From contig NZ_JNZZ01000014.1 of NCBI RefSeq assembly GCF_000717645.1, forward strand, positions 114,220-178,219: a stretch of DNA of 64,000 nucleotides. Direction: 5' to 3'. A program made the translations under genes and the position numbers. Below are positions 16,147 through 24,344 of the stretch, in pieces. The notes under the pieces are model-generated. The model was not told where the DNA came from. It searched no databases and was given only the letters and a program-made list of their open reading frames with translations. The DNA is from Streptomyces californicus. GTDB lineage: Bacteria; Actinomycetota; Actinomycetes; Streptomycetales; Streptomycetaceae. Every line of letters begins with the position of its first letter. Positions within the stretch are counted from its first letter, which is position 1.

Positions 16147-17652
16147 TCAGCCGTCCCGGGTGGGCGCCGCTCCCCACTCGACCTGGGGCCCGGTGACCGC
16201 CGGAGCGGAGTGCGGGGACGCATGGGCCTCGGGTGCCAGTACGAACGCGTCCGGAGCCCCGTCGAGAACACCGCCCGACGGGTCGTCCGACCCGTCCGCC
16301 CGCACCGGGTCCTTCTCCGGCCGGAGAATGTCCCGGACGATCAGCGCGCACAGGTACAGCGTTCCCAGCAGGTGCAGGGCGACCGCGACCTGATAGCCCT
16401 CCTGCGGCAGCCCCTGGTGCTTGTCGCCGCCGCTGGTGTAGGCGAGGTAGAACCAGATCCCGAGGAAGTACATGACCTCGCATGCCTGCCAGATCAGGAA
16501 GTCGCGCCAGCGCGGACGGGCCAGGGCGGCCAGCGGAATCAGCCAGAGCACGTACTGCGGTGAGTAGACCTTGTTCGTCAGGATGAACGCGGCGACCACC
16601 AGGAACGCCAGCTGGGCGAAACGGGGCCTGCGGGCCGCGGACAGCGCGAGCCCCGCGATGCCGGCACAGAACACGACCATCAGGACGACCGACGCCGTGT
16701 TGACCGTCTCCACGTCGATGGGCTTGCCGGTGCGCTGCGTGATGACCAGCCAGAACGACCCGAAGTCGATGGGCCGCTCCTGGCTGAAGGTGTAGAACTT
16801 CCGCCACCCCTCGGGGGCGAAGACCATCACCGGAAGGTTCACCACCAGCCAGGCCGCGCCCGCGCCCAGCAGCGCCGTCCCGAACTCGCGCCATCGGCCC
16901 GCCCGCCAGCAGAGCACCAGGAGCGGGCCGAGCAGCAGCACGGGGTAGAGCTTGGCGGCCGTGGCCAGGCCGATGAGCACACCGAACGCGAGCACCCGGC
17001 TCCGGGACCACATGAGCATCGCCGCGGCTGTCAGAGCGACAGCCAGCAGATCCCAGTTGATGGTCGCGGTGAGGACGAACGCGGGGGCCAGCGCGACCAG
17101 GAGCCCGTCCCAGGGACGTCGGCGGTGCGTACGGACGGTGCACACGGCGACGACGACCGCGCAGACCATCAGCATGGCCGCGTTGACCATCCAGTACATC
17201 TGCTCGCGCTGCTGGATGGGGTCGCTGTCGGGTGTCAGCGTCAGCCAGGACGCCACCTGCATGAACGCCCCGGTCAGCACCGGGTACTCCAGGTACTGCA
17301 TGTCGCCGCTCAGCCGGTCGAAGTACGGCACGAGCCCGTCGGCGAACCCCCGCCCCAGGAAGAGGTGCGGAATGTCGGAGTAGCAGGCGTGCGTGTACTG
17401 CGAGGTGGCGCCGCGGAACCACGCCCATTCGTAGCAGGGGATCTTCTGCACCATGCCGAGGGCGAACATGCCGATCGTGACCAGCGCGACGACGCGCACG
17501 GGCGTGAGCGGGCCGTCGCCCAGTCGCGCCCAGCGCCCGGCCCTGCCGCCGAACAGTTCGCTGCCGGCCGCCGCGACCTCGTCCTGGTCGGCGGGCCGCA
17601 CGATGGTCCGTCCCTGGTCCACTCTCGTCTCTTCCGCGCTGGGGCTTGGCAT
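16147..17652 (-). CDS. GT87-family polyprenyl-phosphate-dependent mannosyltransferase-like membrane protein
   Basis: A 501-residue protein with about 10-11 transmembrane segments and a GT-C layout. The first outer loop after helix 1 holds Tyr-Ser-Asp-Ile-Pro-His-Leu and later Glu-Tyr-Pro-Val-Leu, matching the catalytic-loop pattern of GT87 (DUF2029) alpha-mannosyltransferases that use polyprenyl-phosphomannose to build envelope glycans in actinobacteria. The start at 17652 was picked because AGGA lies about 8 bases upstream; a Met three codons earlier is possible. It follows the PBP gene in the same direction but a strong terminator separates them. Confidence 0.8.
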   Translation of the reverse strand: MPSPSAEETRVDQGRTIVRPADQDEVAAAGSELFGGRAGRWARLGDGPLTPVRVVALVTIGMFALGMVQKIPCYEWAWFRGATSQYTHACYSDIPHLFLGRGFADGLVPYFDRLSGDMQYLEYPVLTGAFMQVASWLTLTPDSDPIQQREQMYWMVNAAMLMVCAVVVAVCTVRTHRRRPWDGLLVALAPAFVLTATINWDLLAVALTAAAMLMWSRSRVLAFGVLIGLATAAKLYPVLLLGPLLVLCWRAGRWREFGTALLGAGAAWLVVNLPVMVFAPEGWRKFYTFSQERPIDFGSFWLVITQRTGKPIDVETVNTASVVLMVVFCAGIAGLALSAARRPRFAQLAFLVVAAFILTNKVYSPQYVLWLIPLAALARPRWRDFLIWQACEVMYFLGIWFYLAYTSGGDKHQGLPQEGYQVAVALHLLGTLYLCALIVRDILRPEKDPVRADGSDDPSGGVLDGAPDAFVLAPEAHASPHSAPAVTGPQVEWGAAPTRDG

Positions 17653-17744
17653 GCCGCACATCCTGCCGTACGGGGCGGTGCGCGGGGCAAGGGCCGCTCC
17701 GGGAGGCCGTGGGGGAGGGCCGATGCCGTACGTGCTTCCGGAAC

Positions 17745-17790
17745 GCGGCGAGGGCCGCCGCACCCGGGTGGGTGCGGCGGCCCTCGCCGC
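17745..17790 (-). terminator. Strong terminator after the PBP gene
   Basis: Perfect 21-bp stem with a GGGT loop, 41 bases beyond the PBP stop codon. The remainder of the 178-bp gap shows only the promoter-length spacer for the next gene. Confidence 0.85.
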
Positions 17791-17830
17791 CGTGCTGGAT
17801 CGGCCGATGGATTCCGGTCCGATGATCCTG

Positions 17831-20593
17831 CTAGCCGTTGTTGCCCCAGATCGTGCCGCCCCCGCCGGGGTTGCCGGTCGCTCCCTGAGTACCCGCGGTG
17901 TCTCCGCCGCCGCCGTCGGCCCCGGCGTTCTGGCCGCCGCCGTCGGCCCCGGCGTTCTGGCCGCCGCCGTCGGCCCCGGCGTTCTGGCCACCGCCGTCGA
18001 CCCCGGCGTTCTGGCCACCGTTCGCCTCATGGCAGGTCGGGTCGAAGATGCTGCAGCTCTTGGTCGGCGTCGGAGAGGGCGGGGGGCTCGGGGTGGTCTG
18101 CGTCGGCGTCGGGGTCGGCGAGGTCTCCTCGGAGGGCGTTGCCGACGGCGTGGGGCTGGGCGTCGGGCTGGGGCTGACCGCCCCACCGCCCCACACGACG
18201 TCGCCCAGGTCCTGCGGCTCCGGGAAGGAGACGGCCTTCTTGCCCTTCATCGCCTGGGTCATGTAGTCGTGCCAGATGGAGGCCGGGAACGAGTTTCCGT
18301 GGATCTTCTTCTCGCCACCCGTGCCGAACATCTCCTCGAACTTGCGCTTCGTGTTCGACTCGTCGTCGTCGAGCCGGAACATGCTGATGGCGGTCGAGAT
18401 CTGCGGCGTGTACCCGACGAACCAGGCGGAGCGGTTGCCGTCGGTCGTACCGGTCTTGCCGGCGGCCTCACGGCCTTCCAGGCGGGCGGGCTTGCCCGTC
18501 CCGTTCTCCACGACGTTCTTCAGAACGTCGGTGACGTTGTCGGCGATGGCCGCGCTGAAGGCGCGCTTGGGCCGCTTCTTGTGCTGGAAGACGACCTCGC
18601 CTTCGCGCTTGACCTCGGTCACCGAGTACGTGTCGTTCTGCCGGCCGCTGGTGGCGAACGTGGAATAGGCGCCCGCCATACGGATGGCACTGGGCGACGA
18701 GGTGCCGATGGAGAACGAGGGGACGGACGAGTCCGCCATGAAGGTGTCGTTCTTCAGACCGGCGGCGACGGCGACGTCCTTGACCTTGTCGGTACCGACG
18801 TCCATGCCGAGCTGCACGAACGGGGAGTTCGCGGACTGCTCCATGGCCTCGCGCAGGTCGATCTCACCGTGGTCGTGGTTGCCGTCGTTGGTCTGGCGCC
18901 ACTCGTTGTTGTCCTTGTCCAGCCAGATCTTGCCGGTGTAGTCCTTGATCCGCACACCGTCGTCCCCGTTGTAGATGCTCTTGGGCGAGATCTTGGTGCG
19001 CTGGGACTCGTTCTGCTCCGGGGGGCCGGAAGGATCGCGCACGCCGTACTGCATCGCCGCCGCCAGCACGAACGGCTTCCACGTCGAACCGACCTGGGCG
19101 CCGGTGGCGTCGGCGTTGTTCGTGAAGTGCGTCGTGGCGTCCTGGCCGCCGTACGTGGCGATGATGGCCCCGGTCTTCGCATCCACGGACGCCCCGCCGA
19201 ACTCGACGTGCGTGTCCGTCTTGGGACGCTCCTCGGGGCGGATCTTGGCCTTGTAGACCTTCTTCACCGCCGCTTCGAGCTGGTCCACCTGCTTCTTCTG
19301 GAAGGTGGTGTGGATTTCGAAGCCGCCCAGTTCGAGGTCCTTGGCGGTGATTTTCTTGTCGTTGTTGGCGAGGAAGTACTTCTTGGCGAGCTCGACCAGG
19401 TAGCCGGTCTGACCGCCCAGCTTGGCGTCCTTCTTCGGCTTCAGCGGCTCCGGGAACTTCGTGTACTTGGCGCGCTCCTGAGCCGTCATCCGCTTGTCCT
19501 TGACCTGCTCGTCAAGGATCCACTTCCAGCGCTCCTCCGCCCGCTTCCTGTTCTTCGCCGGCGTCGCGTTCTCCTTGTCGATGTCGAGGGCACCGGCAGG
19601 GTCGTAGTAGCTCGCGCCCTTCAGCAAGGTGGCCAGGAACGCGCACTCGCTCGCGTTCAGCTCACCGGCGTCCTTGTTGTAGTACGTGCGCGCCGCCGCC
19701 TGCAGCCCGGAAGCCCCGCGTCCGTAGTAGGAGACGTTGAGGTAGCCCGCCATCACCTCTTCCTTCTTCATCTCACCGCCCACCTTCAGCGTGATGAAGA
19801 GCTCCTTGAACTTGCGGGTGAGGGTCTGGTCCTGGGTAAGCATCGAGTTCTTGACGTACTGCTGGGTGATGGTCGAACCACCCTGGGTCTCGCCGCCGGT
19901 CGCCATGTTGAACAGAGCTCGGCCGATGCCCATGGGGTCGATGCCCCGGTCGGTATTGAAGCTCTTGTTCTCCGCCGAGATCACGGCGTTGCGCATGGCT
20001 TCCGGGATCTGCTCGTACTTGAGCTCCTGGCGGTTGACCGCGCCGCCCGTCGCCACCATCTGCGTGTTGTCTGCCCAGTAGTAGACGTTGTTCTGCGCCT
20101 TGGCGGTCTTGCTGACTTCAGGCGGCACCACCAAGGCGTACGCGATGCCCCCGATGCCCATCAGCAGCGCGAGGAAGCCCAGGCAGAGTCCCGACACCAG
20201 CTTCCACGAGGGCAGCCAGCGACGGAACCCGTACCTGCCGTGGCGCGGGTAGTCGATGAAACGCTTCTTGCCGGGGCGGCCCTCGTCGTGCCCCCGGCCT
20301 CCGGAACCACCGGGGCCACCGCCGCCACGCCGACGGCCTCCGCCGCCCGTGCCGTGCCCTCCGGCGTCGGCGCCGCGGCGCCGTCCGCCCCTCTGGGCGG
20401 CCCGCCGTGCCTCGGCGCGGCTCCCGTACTGGCGCTCCTCGCCGGACGGTCCGAATGACGATTCGGAAGGTGATTCCGAAGACACCCTGCGTGACGGGCC
20501 TGATCGGCGTCCGGTCGACTGCTGGGCGGCTCGTCTGGCCGCGGCACGCCCGCCACCCTGTGGCTGAGGCGATTTGCGACGGTGCTCGCTCAT
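17831..20593 (-). CDS. Bifunctional class A penicillin-binding protein
   Basis: A 920-residue membrane-anchored enzyme that polymerises glycan strands and crosslinks peptides outside the membrane. After a basic, Gly/Arg-rich cytosolic tail, one transmembrane helix sits near residues 134-156. The GT51 domain shows Ala-Glu-Asn-Lys-Ser-Phe and Gly-Gly-Ser-Thr-Ile-Thr-Gln-Gln; the transpeptidase shows Ser-Thr-Trp-Lys, Ser-Ala-Asn and Lys-Thr-Gly-Thr. The C-terminus is a Pro/Thr/Ser-rich tail ending in four copies of Gly-Gly-Gly-Gln-Asn-Ala-Gly-Ala/Val-Asp. The ATG at 20593 follows GAGGAG, which rules out the longer frame. Confidence 0.94.
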   Translation of the reverse strand: MSEHRRKSPQPQGGGRAAARRAAQQSTGRRSGPSRRVSSESPSESSFGPSGEERQYGSRAEARRAAQRGGRRRGADAGGHGTGGGGRRRGGGGPGGSGGRGHDEGRPGKKRFIDYPRHGRYGFRRWLPSWKLVSGLCLGFLALLMGIGGIAYALVVPPEVSKTAKAQNNVYYWADNTQMVATGGAVNRQELKYEQIPEAMRNAVISAENKSFNTDRGIDPMGIGRALFNMATGGETQGGSTITQQYVKNSMLTQDQTLTRKFKELFITLKVGGEMKKEEVMAGYLNVSYYGRGASGLQAAARTYYNKDAGELNASECAFLATLLKGASYYDPAGALDIDKENATPAKNRKRAEERWKWILDEQVKDKRMTAQERAKYTKFPEPLKPKKDAKLGGQTGYLVELAKKYFLANNDKKITAKDLELGGFEIHTTFQKKQVDQLEAAVKKVYKAKIRPEERPKTDTHVEFGGASVDAKTGAIIATYGGQDATTHFTNNADATGAQVGSTWKPFVLAAAMQYGVRDPSGPPEQNESQRTKISPKSIYNGDDGVRIKDYTGKIWLDKDNNEWRQTNDGNHDHGEIDLREAMEQSANSPFVQLGMDVGTDKVKDVAVAAGLKNDTFMADSSVPSFSIGTSSPSAIRMAGAYSTFATSGRQNDTYSVTEVKREGEVVFQHKKRPKRAFSAAIADNVTDVLKNVVENGTGKPARLEGREAAGKTGTTDGNRSAWFVGYTPQISTAISMFRLDDDESNTKRKFEEMFGTGGEKKIHGNSFPASIWHDYMTQAMKGKKAVSFPEPQDLGDVVWGGGAVSPSPTPSPTPSATPSEETSPTPTPTQTTPSPPPSPTPTKSCSIFDPTCHEANGGQNAGVDGGGQNAGADGGGQNAGADGGGQNAGADGGGGDTAGTQGATGNPGGGGTIWGNNG
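17911..18018. repeat. 27-bp tandem repeat, about four copies, inside the PBP tail
   Basis: GTTC recurs at 17927, 17954, 17981 and 18008, exactly 27 bp apart, within near-identical units encoding a nine-residue Gly/Gln/Asn/Ala/Asp repeat. The last copy has drifted most. In-frame so copy-number change would only lengthen or shorten the tail. Confidence 0.9.
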
Positions 20594-20867
20594 GGAACGA
20601 CTACTCCTCGGGCAGGCGAGAGCGCCTGGAAGCGGCAGTTGAGATCCGGTCCCCCCGAATAACGGACAAGCCGCTGCGGGAGGCTCATCCGCAGTGCATC
20701 CGGCAGTCCGCGATGACTGACGCGCGTCAGCGCCTCGCGGTTCCCGGTGGTCTGCATGCCGCACAGACTACGCACGGTCAAAACCCGCCTAGGGCCGAAC
20801 TTCACCCCAAACAACGCAAGTCGAACCCTGGGAATTGTCGATGTGACACCGCTCACGAAGGTCACCC

Positions 20868-20896
20868 TTGTCGAAGACGACGGACAGATCTATCGT
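20868..20896 (+). promoter_or_regulatory. Candidate padR promoter
   Basis: TTGTCG at 20868-20873 and TATCGT at 20891-20896, 17 bp apart, reading toward padR. The -10 runs into the start of the 31-bp palindrome. The rest of the 400-bp gap 20594-20993 holds no gene I can support. Confidence 0.6.
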
Positions 20897-20925
20897 GCTG
20901 ATGTATCGAGTCGATACATCAGCAC
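20895..20925. promoter_or_regulatory. 31-bp palindrome, probable PadR operator
   Basis: GTGCTGATGTATCGA, one base, then its exact complement. It contains ATGT...ACAT (20901-20919), the pattern bound by PadR-family repressors. Its position over the promoter of padR suggests autorepression. Confidence 0.75.
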
Positions 20926-20993
20926 GGCATAGGTACATCGGTGGCGCCGGTTGACCATGCCGACGAAGGCAGCGGGAGGAGGGGGAGGCACGG

Positions 20994-21701
20994 GTGAGCA
21001 GACGCTCCGGCATCCTCGAATTCGCCGTTCTCGGCCTGCTCCGCGAGTCGCCGATGCACGGCTATGAGCTGCGCAAACGTCTCAACACCTCACTGGGGAT
21101 CTTCCGTGCGTTCAGTTACGGGACCCTCTACCCCTGCCTCAAGACGCTGGTGGCCAGCGGCTGGTTGATCGAGGAACCGGTCGGCGATCCAGCCGACTCG
21201 GCATCGGCCGCAGGGCGTTCGGCCTCTGCCTCCTCCTCACTGACGGGACGCCGGGCGAAGATCGTCTACCGGTTGACGGCAGAAGGTAAGGAGCACTTCG
21301 AGGAGCTGTTGTCGCACACAGGTCCGGACGCCTGGGAGGACGAGCACTTCGCAGCCCGCTTCGCCTTCTTCGGCCAGACCGAACGCGACGTGCGGATGCG
21401 TGTTCTCGAAGGCCGGCGCAGTCGGCTGGAGGAGCGCCTGGAGAAGATGCGCGCCTCTCTCGCCCGCACCCGTGAACGACTCGACGACTACACACTTGAG
21501 CTGCAGCGGCACGGCATGGAGTCCGTGGAGCGCGAAGTGCGCTGGCTGAACGAGCTCATCGAGAGCGAGCGGTCGGGACGGGATCGGCGACGATCCTCGT
21601 CCGAGGGCTCTGCTCAGCAGGACACACCTGGAGAGACGGGCGGCCTGCCCCGGCACCGGGACGACGTCCCGCCGGATCCGTCCGACGACACCGCCAAGTG
21701 A
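20994..21701 (+). CDS. PadR-family transcriptional regulator
   Basis: A 235-residue regulator. The N-terminal winged helix reads [10 protein letters not shown] and then [10 protein letters not shown], with Ser-Tyr-Gly-Thr-Leu-Tyr-Pro-Cys-Leu forming the recognition helix, all typical of PadR. The C-terminal half is a Glu/Arg-rich helical dimerisation arm followed by a disordered tail. GTG at 20994 has a strong GGGAGGAGGGGGAGG ahead. The stop is 59 bases before the inositol-phosphate synthase gene in the same direction, so it may control that gene as well as itself; in related genomes these two genes are neighbours. Confidence 0.88.
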   Translation: MSRRSGILEFAVLGLLRESPMHGYELRKRLNTSLGIFRAFSYGTLYPCLKTLVASGWLIEEPVGDPADSASAAGRSASASSSLTGRRAKIVYRLTAEGKEHFEELLSHTGPDAWEDEHFAARFAFFGQTERDVRMRVLEGRRSRLEERLEKMRASLARTRERLDDYTLELQRHGMESVEREVRWLNELIESERSGRDRRRSSSEGSAQQDTPGETGGLPRHRDDVPPDPSDDTAK

Positions 21702-21760
21702 AGTCGTCGCACTCCGCGGCGACTTCATCGGAAACACCGATTACACAGGGAGCAACCGGA

Positions 21761-22843
21761 ATGGGTTCGGTTCGCGTAGCCATCGTAGGCGTGGGCAACT
21801 GCGCCGCCTCGCTGGTGCAGGGCGTCGAGTACTACAAGGACGCCGATCCGGCCGGCAAGGTGCCCGGCCTGATGCACGTTCAGTTCGGCGATTACCACGT
21901 CAGCGACGTCGAGTTCGTCGCCGCCTTCGACGTCGACGCGAAGAAGGTCGGCCTCGACCTGGCGGACGCCATCGGTGCCAGCGAGAACAACACCATCAAG
22001 ATCGCGGACGTGCCGAGCACCGGCGTGACCGTCCAGCGCGGTCACACCCACGACGGGCTCGGCAAGTACTACCGCGCGACGATCGAGGAGTCCGCGGACG
22101 CCCCGGTCGACGTCGTCCAGGTCCTGAAGGACAAGCAGGTCGACGTTCTCGTCTGCTACCTGCCCGTCGGTTCCGAGGTCGCCGCGAAGTTCTACGCGCA
22201 GTGCGCCATCGACGCCAAGGTCGCGTTCGTCAACGCTCTCCCGGTCTTCATCGCCGGCACCAAGGAGTGGGCGGACAAGTTCACCGAGGCCGGTGTCCCG
22301 ATCGTCGGCGACGACATCAAGTCCCAGGTGGGCGCCACCATCACGCACCGCGTGATGGCGAAGCTCTTCGAGGACCGCGGTGTCATCCTGGACCGCACGA
22401 TGCAGCTGAACGTCGGCGGCAACATGGACTTCAAGAACATGCTCGAGCGCGAGCGCCTGGAGTCCAAGAAGATCTCGAAGACGCAGGCCGTCACCTCGCA
22501 GATCCGTGACCGCGAGCTCGGCGAGGACAACGTCCACATCGGCCCCTCGGACTACGTGGCCTGGCTGGACGACCGCAAGTGGGCGTACGTGCGCCTTGAG
22601 GGCCGTGCCTTCGGCGACGTTCCGCTGAACCTGGAGTACAAGCTCGAGGTGTGGGACTCCCCGAACTCGGCCGGTGTCATCATCGACGCCGTCCGTGCGG
22701 CGAAGATCGCCAAGGACCGCGGCGTCGGCGGCCCCATTCTCTCGGCCAGCAGCTACTTCATGAAGTCGCCGCCGGTGCAGTACTTCGACGACGAGGCCCG
22801 CGAGAACGTCGAGAAGTTCATCAAGGGCGAGACGGAGCGCTGA
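21761..22843 (+). CDS. ino1: Inositol-3-phosphate synthase
   Basis: A 360-residue NAD-dependent enzyme converting glucose 6-phosphate to 1L-myo-inositol 1-phosphate, the first step to mycothiol and phosphatidylinositol in actinobacteria. The N-terminus has the dinucleotide-binding [10 protein letters not shown], and the conserved Asn-Val-Gly-Gly-Asn-Met-Asp-Phe-Lys and Ile-Gly-Pro-Ser-Asp-Tyr-Val are present. ATG at 21761 has AGGGAG about 9 bases upstream. The length and sequence match the short prokaryotic form. The upstream PadR regulator suggests regulated supply. Confidence 0.95.
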   Translation: MGSVRVAIVGVGNCAASLVQGVEYYKDADPAGKVPGLMHVQFGDYHVSDVEFVAAFDVDAKKVGLDLADAIGASENNTIKIADVPSTGVTVQRGHTHDGLGKYYRATIEESADAPVDVVQVLKDKQVDVLVCYLPVGSEVAAKFYAQCAIDAKVAFVNALPVFIAGTKEWADKFTEAGVPIVGDDIKSQVGATITHRVMAKLFEDRGVILDRTMQLNVGGNMDFKNMLERERLESKKISKTQAVTSQIRDRELGEDNVHIGPSDYVAWLDDRKWAYVRLEGRAFGDVPLNLEYKLEVWDSPNSAGVIIDAVRAAKIAKDRGVGGPILSASSYFMKSPPVQYFDDEARENVEKFIKGETER

Positions 22844-22913
22844 TCCGGCCGACTCGGCCGACAGCCTCACCGGAGCGCTGAGCGGAACACGTTCACCTCT
22901 TCCTGCCGCACCT

Positions 22914-22948
22914 CGGGGGTCCCGGGCAATCCGCCCGCGGGCCCCCGA
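22914..22948 (+). terminator. Imperfect hairpin after ino1
   Basis: CGGGGGTCCCGGGC and GCCCGCGGGCCCCCG pair with two small bulges, 71 bases after the ino1 stop. Probable terminator. Confidence 0.5.
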
Positions 22949-22968
22949 CGTGTGTGACGCTTGATCCC

Positions 22969-24237
22969 ATGTCTGTCGCGCGTGACCTGCGCACCCTGCT
23001 GCGCCTGCGGAACTTCCGCCGCCTGCTCACCGTGCGGCTCCTGTCCCAGTCCGCCGACGGCGTCTACCAGGTCGCGCTCGCCGCCTACGTGGTCTTCTCC
23101 CCGGAGAAGCAGGCGACGGCGTCCGCCGTCGCGTCCGCCATGGCTGTACTCCTGCTGCCCTACTCACTGATCGGGCCCTTCGCCGGGGTACTGCTGGACC
23201 GCTGGCCCCGACGCCAGGTCTTCCTCTACGGGAACCTCCTGCGGGCCGCCCTGGCCTGCTCCACGGCGCTGCTGATGCTCGCCGCGGTGCCCGACTGGCT
23301 CTTCTACGTCTCGGCCCTCTGCGTCACCGCCGTCAACCGGTTCGTCCTGGCCGGCCTCTCCGCCGCTCTGCCCCGGGTCGTGGACGAGGACCGACTCGTC
23401 GTCGCCAATTCCCTCTCCCCGACCGCAGGCACCCTGGCGGCGACCGCTGGAGGGGGTCTCGCCTTCGTCGTACGGCTGGTGGCCGACGAATCCGACGCGG
23501 CGGTCGTCCTGCTGGGTTCGACGCTCTACCTCCTGTCCGCCCTGGCATCCCTGCGCCTGCCCCGCACTCTGCTGGGACCGGACACCGACGCGAACCCCCT
23601 GCGCGTGCGGACCGCACTGGCCGTCACCGCACGCGGGCTGGCCTCCGGGCTACGGCATCTCGCACAACGGAGCAGCGCGGCCCGCGCCCTGGCCGCGATG
23701 ACCGTGATCCGTTTCTGCTACGGCGCGCTCACCGTGACGGTGCTCATGCTGTGCCGCTACGCCTGGTCGGACACCGAGTCCGAAGGGCTGGCCCTGCTCG
23801 GCCTGGCGGTCGGAGCCTCAGGGGCGGGCTTCTTCGTCGCCGCCGTCGTCACCCCGTGGGCGGTGGAGAGGCTGGGCCGGTACGGATGGATCGTGGGGTG
23901 CGCGGGGTCGGCGGCGGTCCTCGTCCCGGCCCTGGGCCTGTCGTTCGCCCCGGTTCCCATGGTGATCGCCGCGTTCGTGCTCGGCGTCGTGACACAGGGA
24001 TCGAAGATCGCGACCGACACCGTGGTGCAGACCTCGGTCGACGATTCCTTCCGCGGTCGGGTCTTCTCGCTCTACGACGTGCTCTTCAACGTCGCTTTCG
24101 TGGGCGCCGCCGGTGCGGCAGCCCTGATGCTCCCCCCGGACGGCAGATCGGCCCTGGTCATCGTGGTTGTCTCGGTGCTGTACGCGGCGGTCGCGGTGAC
24201 GATGTTCCGACGCCGTCGAGCGGACATCCACCGCTAG
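22969..24237 (+). CDS. MFS transporter (enterobactin-exporter-like)
   Basis: A 422-residue membrane protein with about 12 helices. The start Leu-Arg-Asn-Phe-Arg-Arg-Leu-Leu-Thr-Val-Arg-Leu-Leu-Ser-Gln, then Gly-Pro-Phe-Ala-Gly-Val-Leu-Leu-Asp-Arg-Trp-Pro-Arg-Arg in the loop between helices 2 and 3, is typical of the EntS/DHA3 group of actinobacterial MFS proteins. Substrate unknown. The ATG at 22969 begins right before the conserved region; a GTG at 22954 is possible, and neither has a clear ribosome site. It ends just before a parS-centred palindrome. Confidence 0.82.
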   Translation: MSVARDLRTLLRLRNFRRLLTVRLLSQSADGVYQVALAAYVVFSPEKQATASAVASAMAVLLLPYSLIGPFAGVLLDRWPRRQVFLYGNLLRAALACSTALLMLAAVPDWLFYVSALCVTAVNRFVLAGLSAALPRVVDEDRLVVANSLSPTAGTLAATAGGGLAFVVRLVADESDAAVVLLGSTLYLLSALASLRLPRTLLGPDTDANPLRVRTALAVTARGLASGLRHLAQRSSAARALAAMTVIRFCYGALTVTVLMLCRYAWSDTESEGLALLGLAVGASGAGFFVAAVVTPWAVERLGRYGWIVGCAGSAAVLVPALGLSFAPVPMVIAAFVLGVVTQGSKIATDTVVQTSVDDSFRGRVFSLYDVLFNVAFVGAAGAAALMLPPDGRSALVIVVVSVLYAAVAVTMFRRRRADIHR

Positions 24238-24248
24238 CCGACAGAGGA

Positions 24249-24288
24249 GGGGAGGGGCGCTGTTTCACGTGAAACAGCGCCCCTCCCC
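24249..24288. terminator. 40-bp perfect palindrome with parS at its centre (probable terminator)
   Basis: Twenty-base arms GGGGAGGGGCGCTGTTTCAC and complement, then CTTTTC, 12 bases after the MFS stop and 57 before the end of the converging CCA gene. The centre is a parS. Confidence 0.75.
24262..24275. promoter_or_regulatory. parS site 5
   Basis: Perfect GTTTCACGTGAAAC in the centre of the 24249-24288 palindrome. Confidence 0.94.
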
Positions 24289-24315
24289 CTTTTCGACGCC
24301 ACGTCCAGCCACGAT

Positions 24316-24329
24316 GTTTCACGTGAAAC
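24316..24329. promoter_or_regulatory. parS site 6
   Basis: Perfect GTTTCACGTGAAAC, 54 bp from site 5 in the same convergent gap, not extended into a longer palindrome. Confidence 0.94.
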
Positions 24330-24344
24330 CTCGTCCCGCCACGC

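Noticed and set aside
17911..18018. Regular 27-bp repeats as a CRISPR array
   Set aside because: Tandem units without unique spacers, inside an open coding frame.
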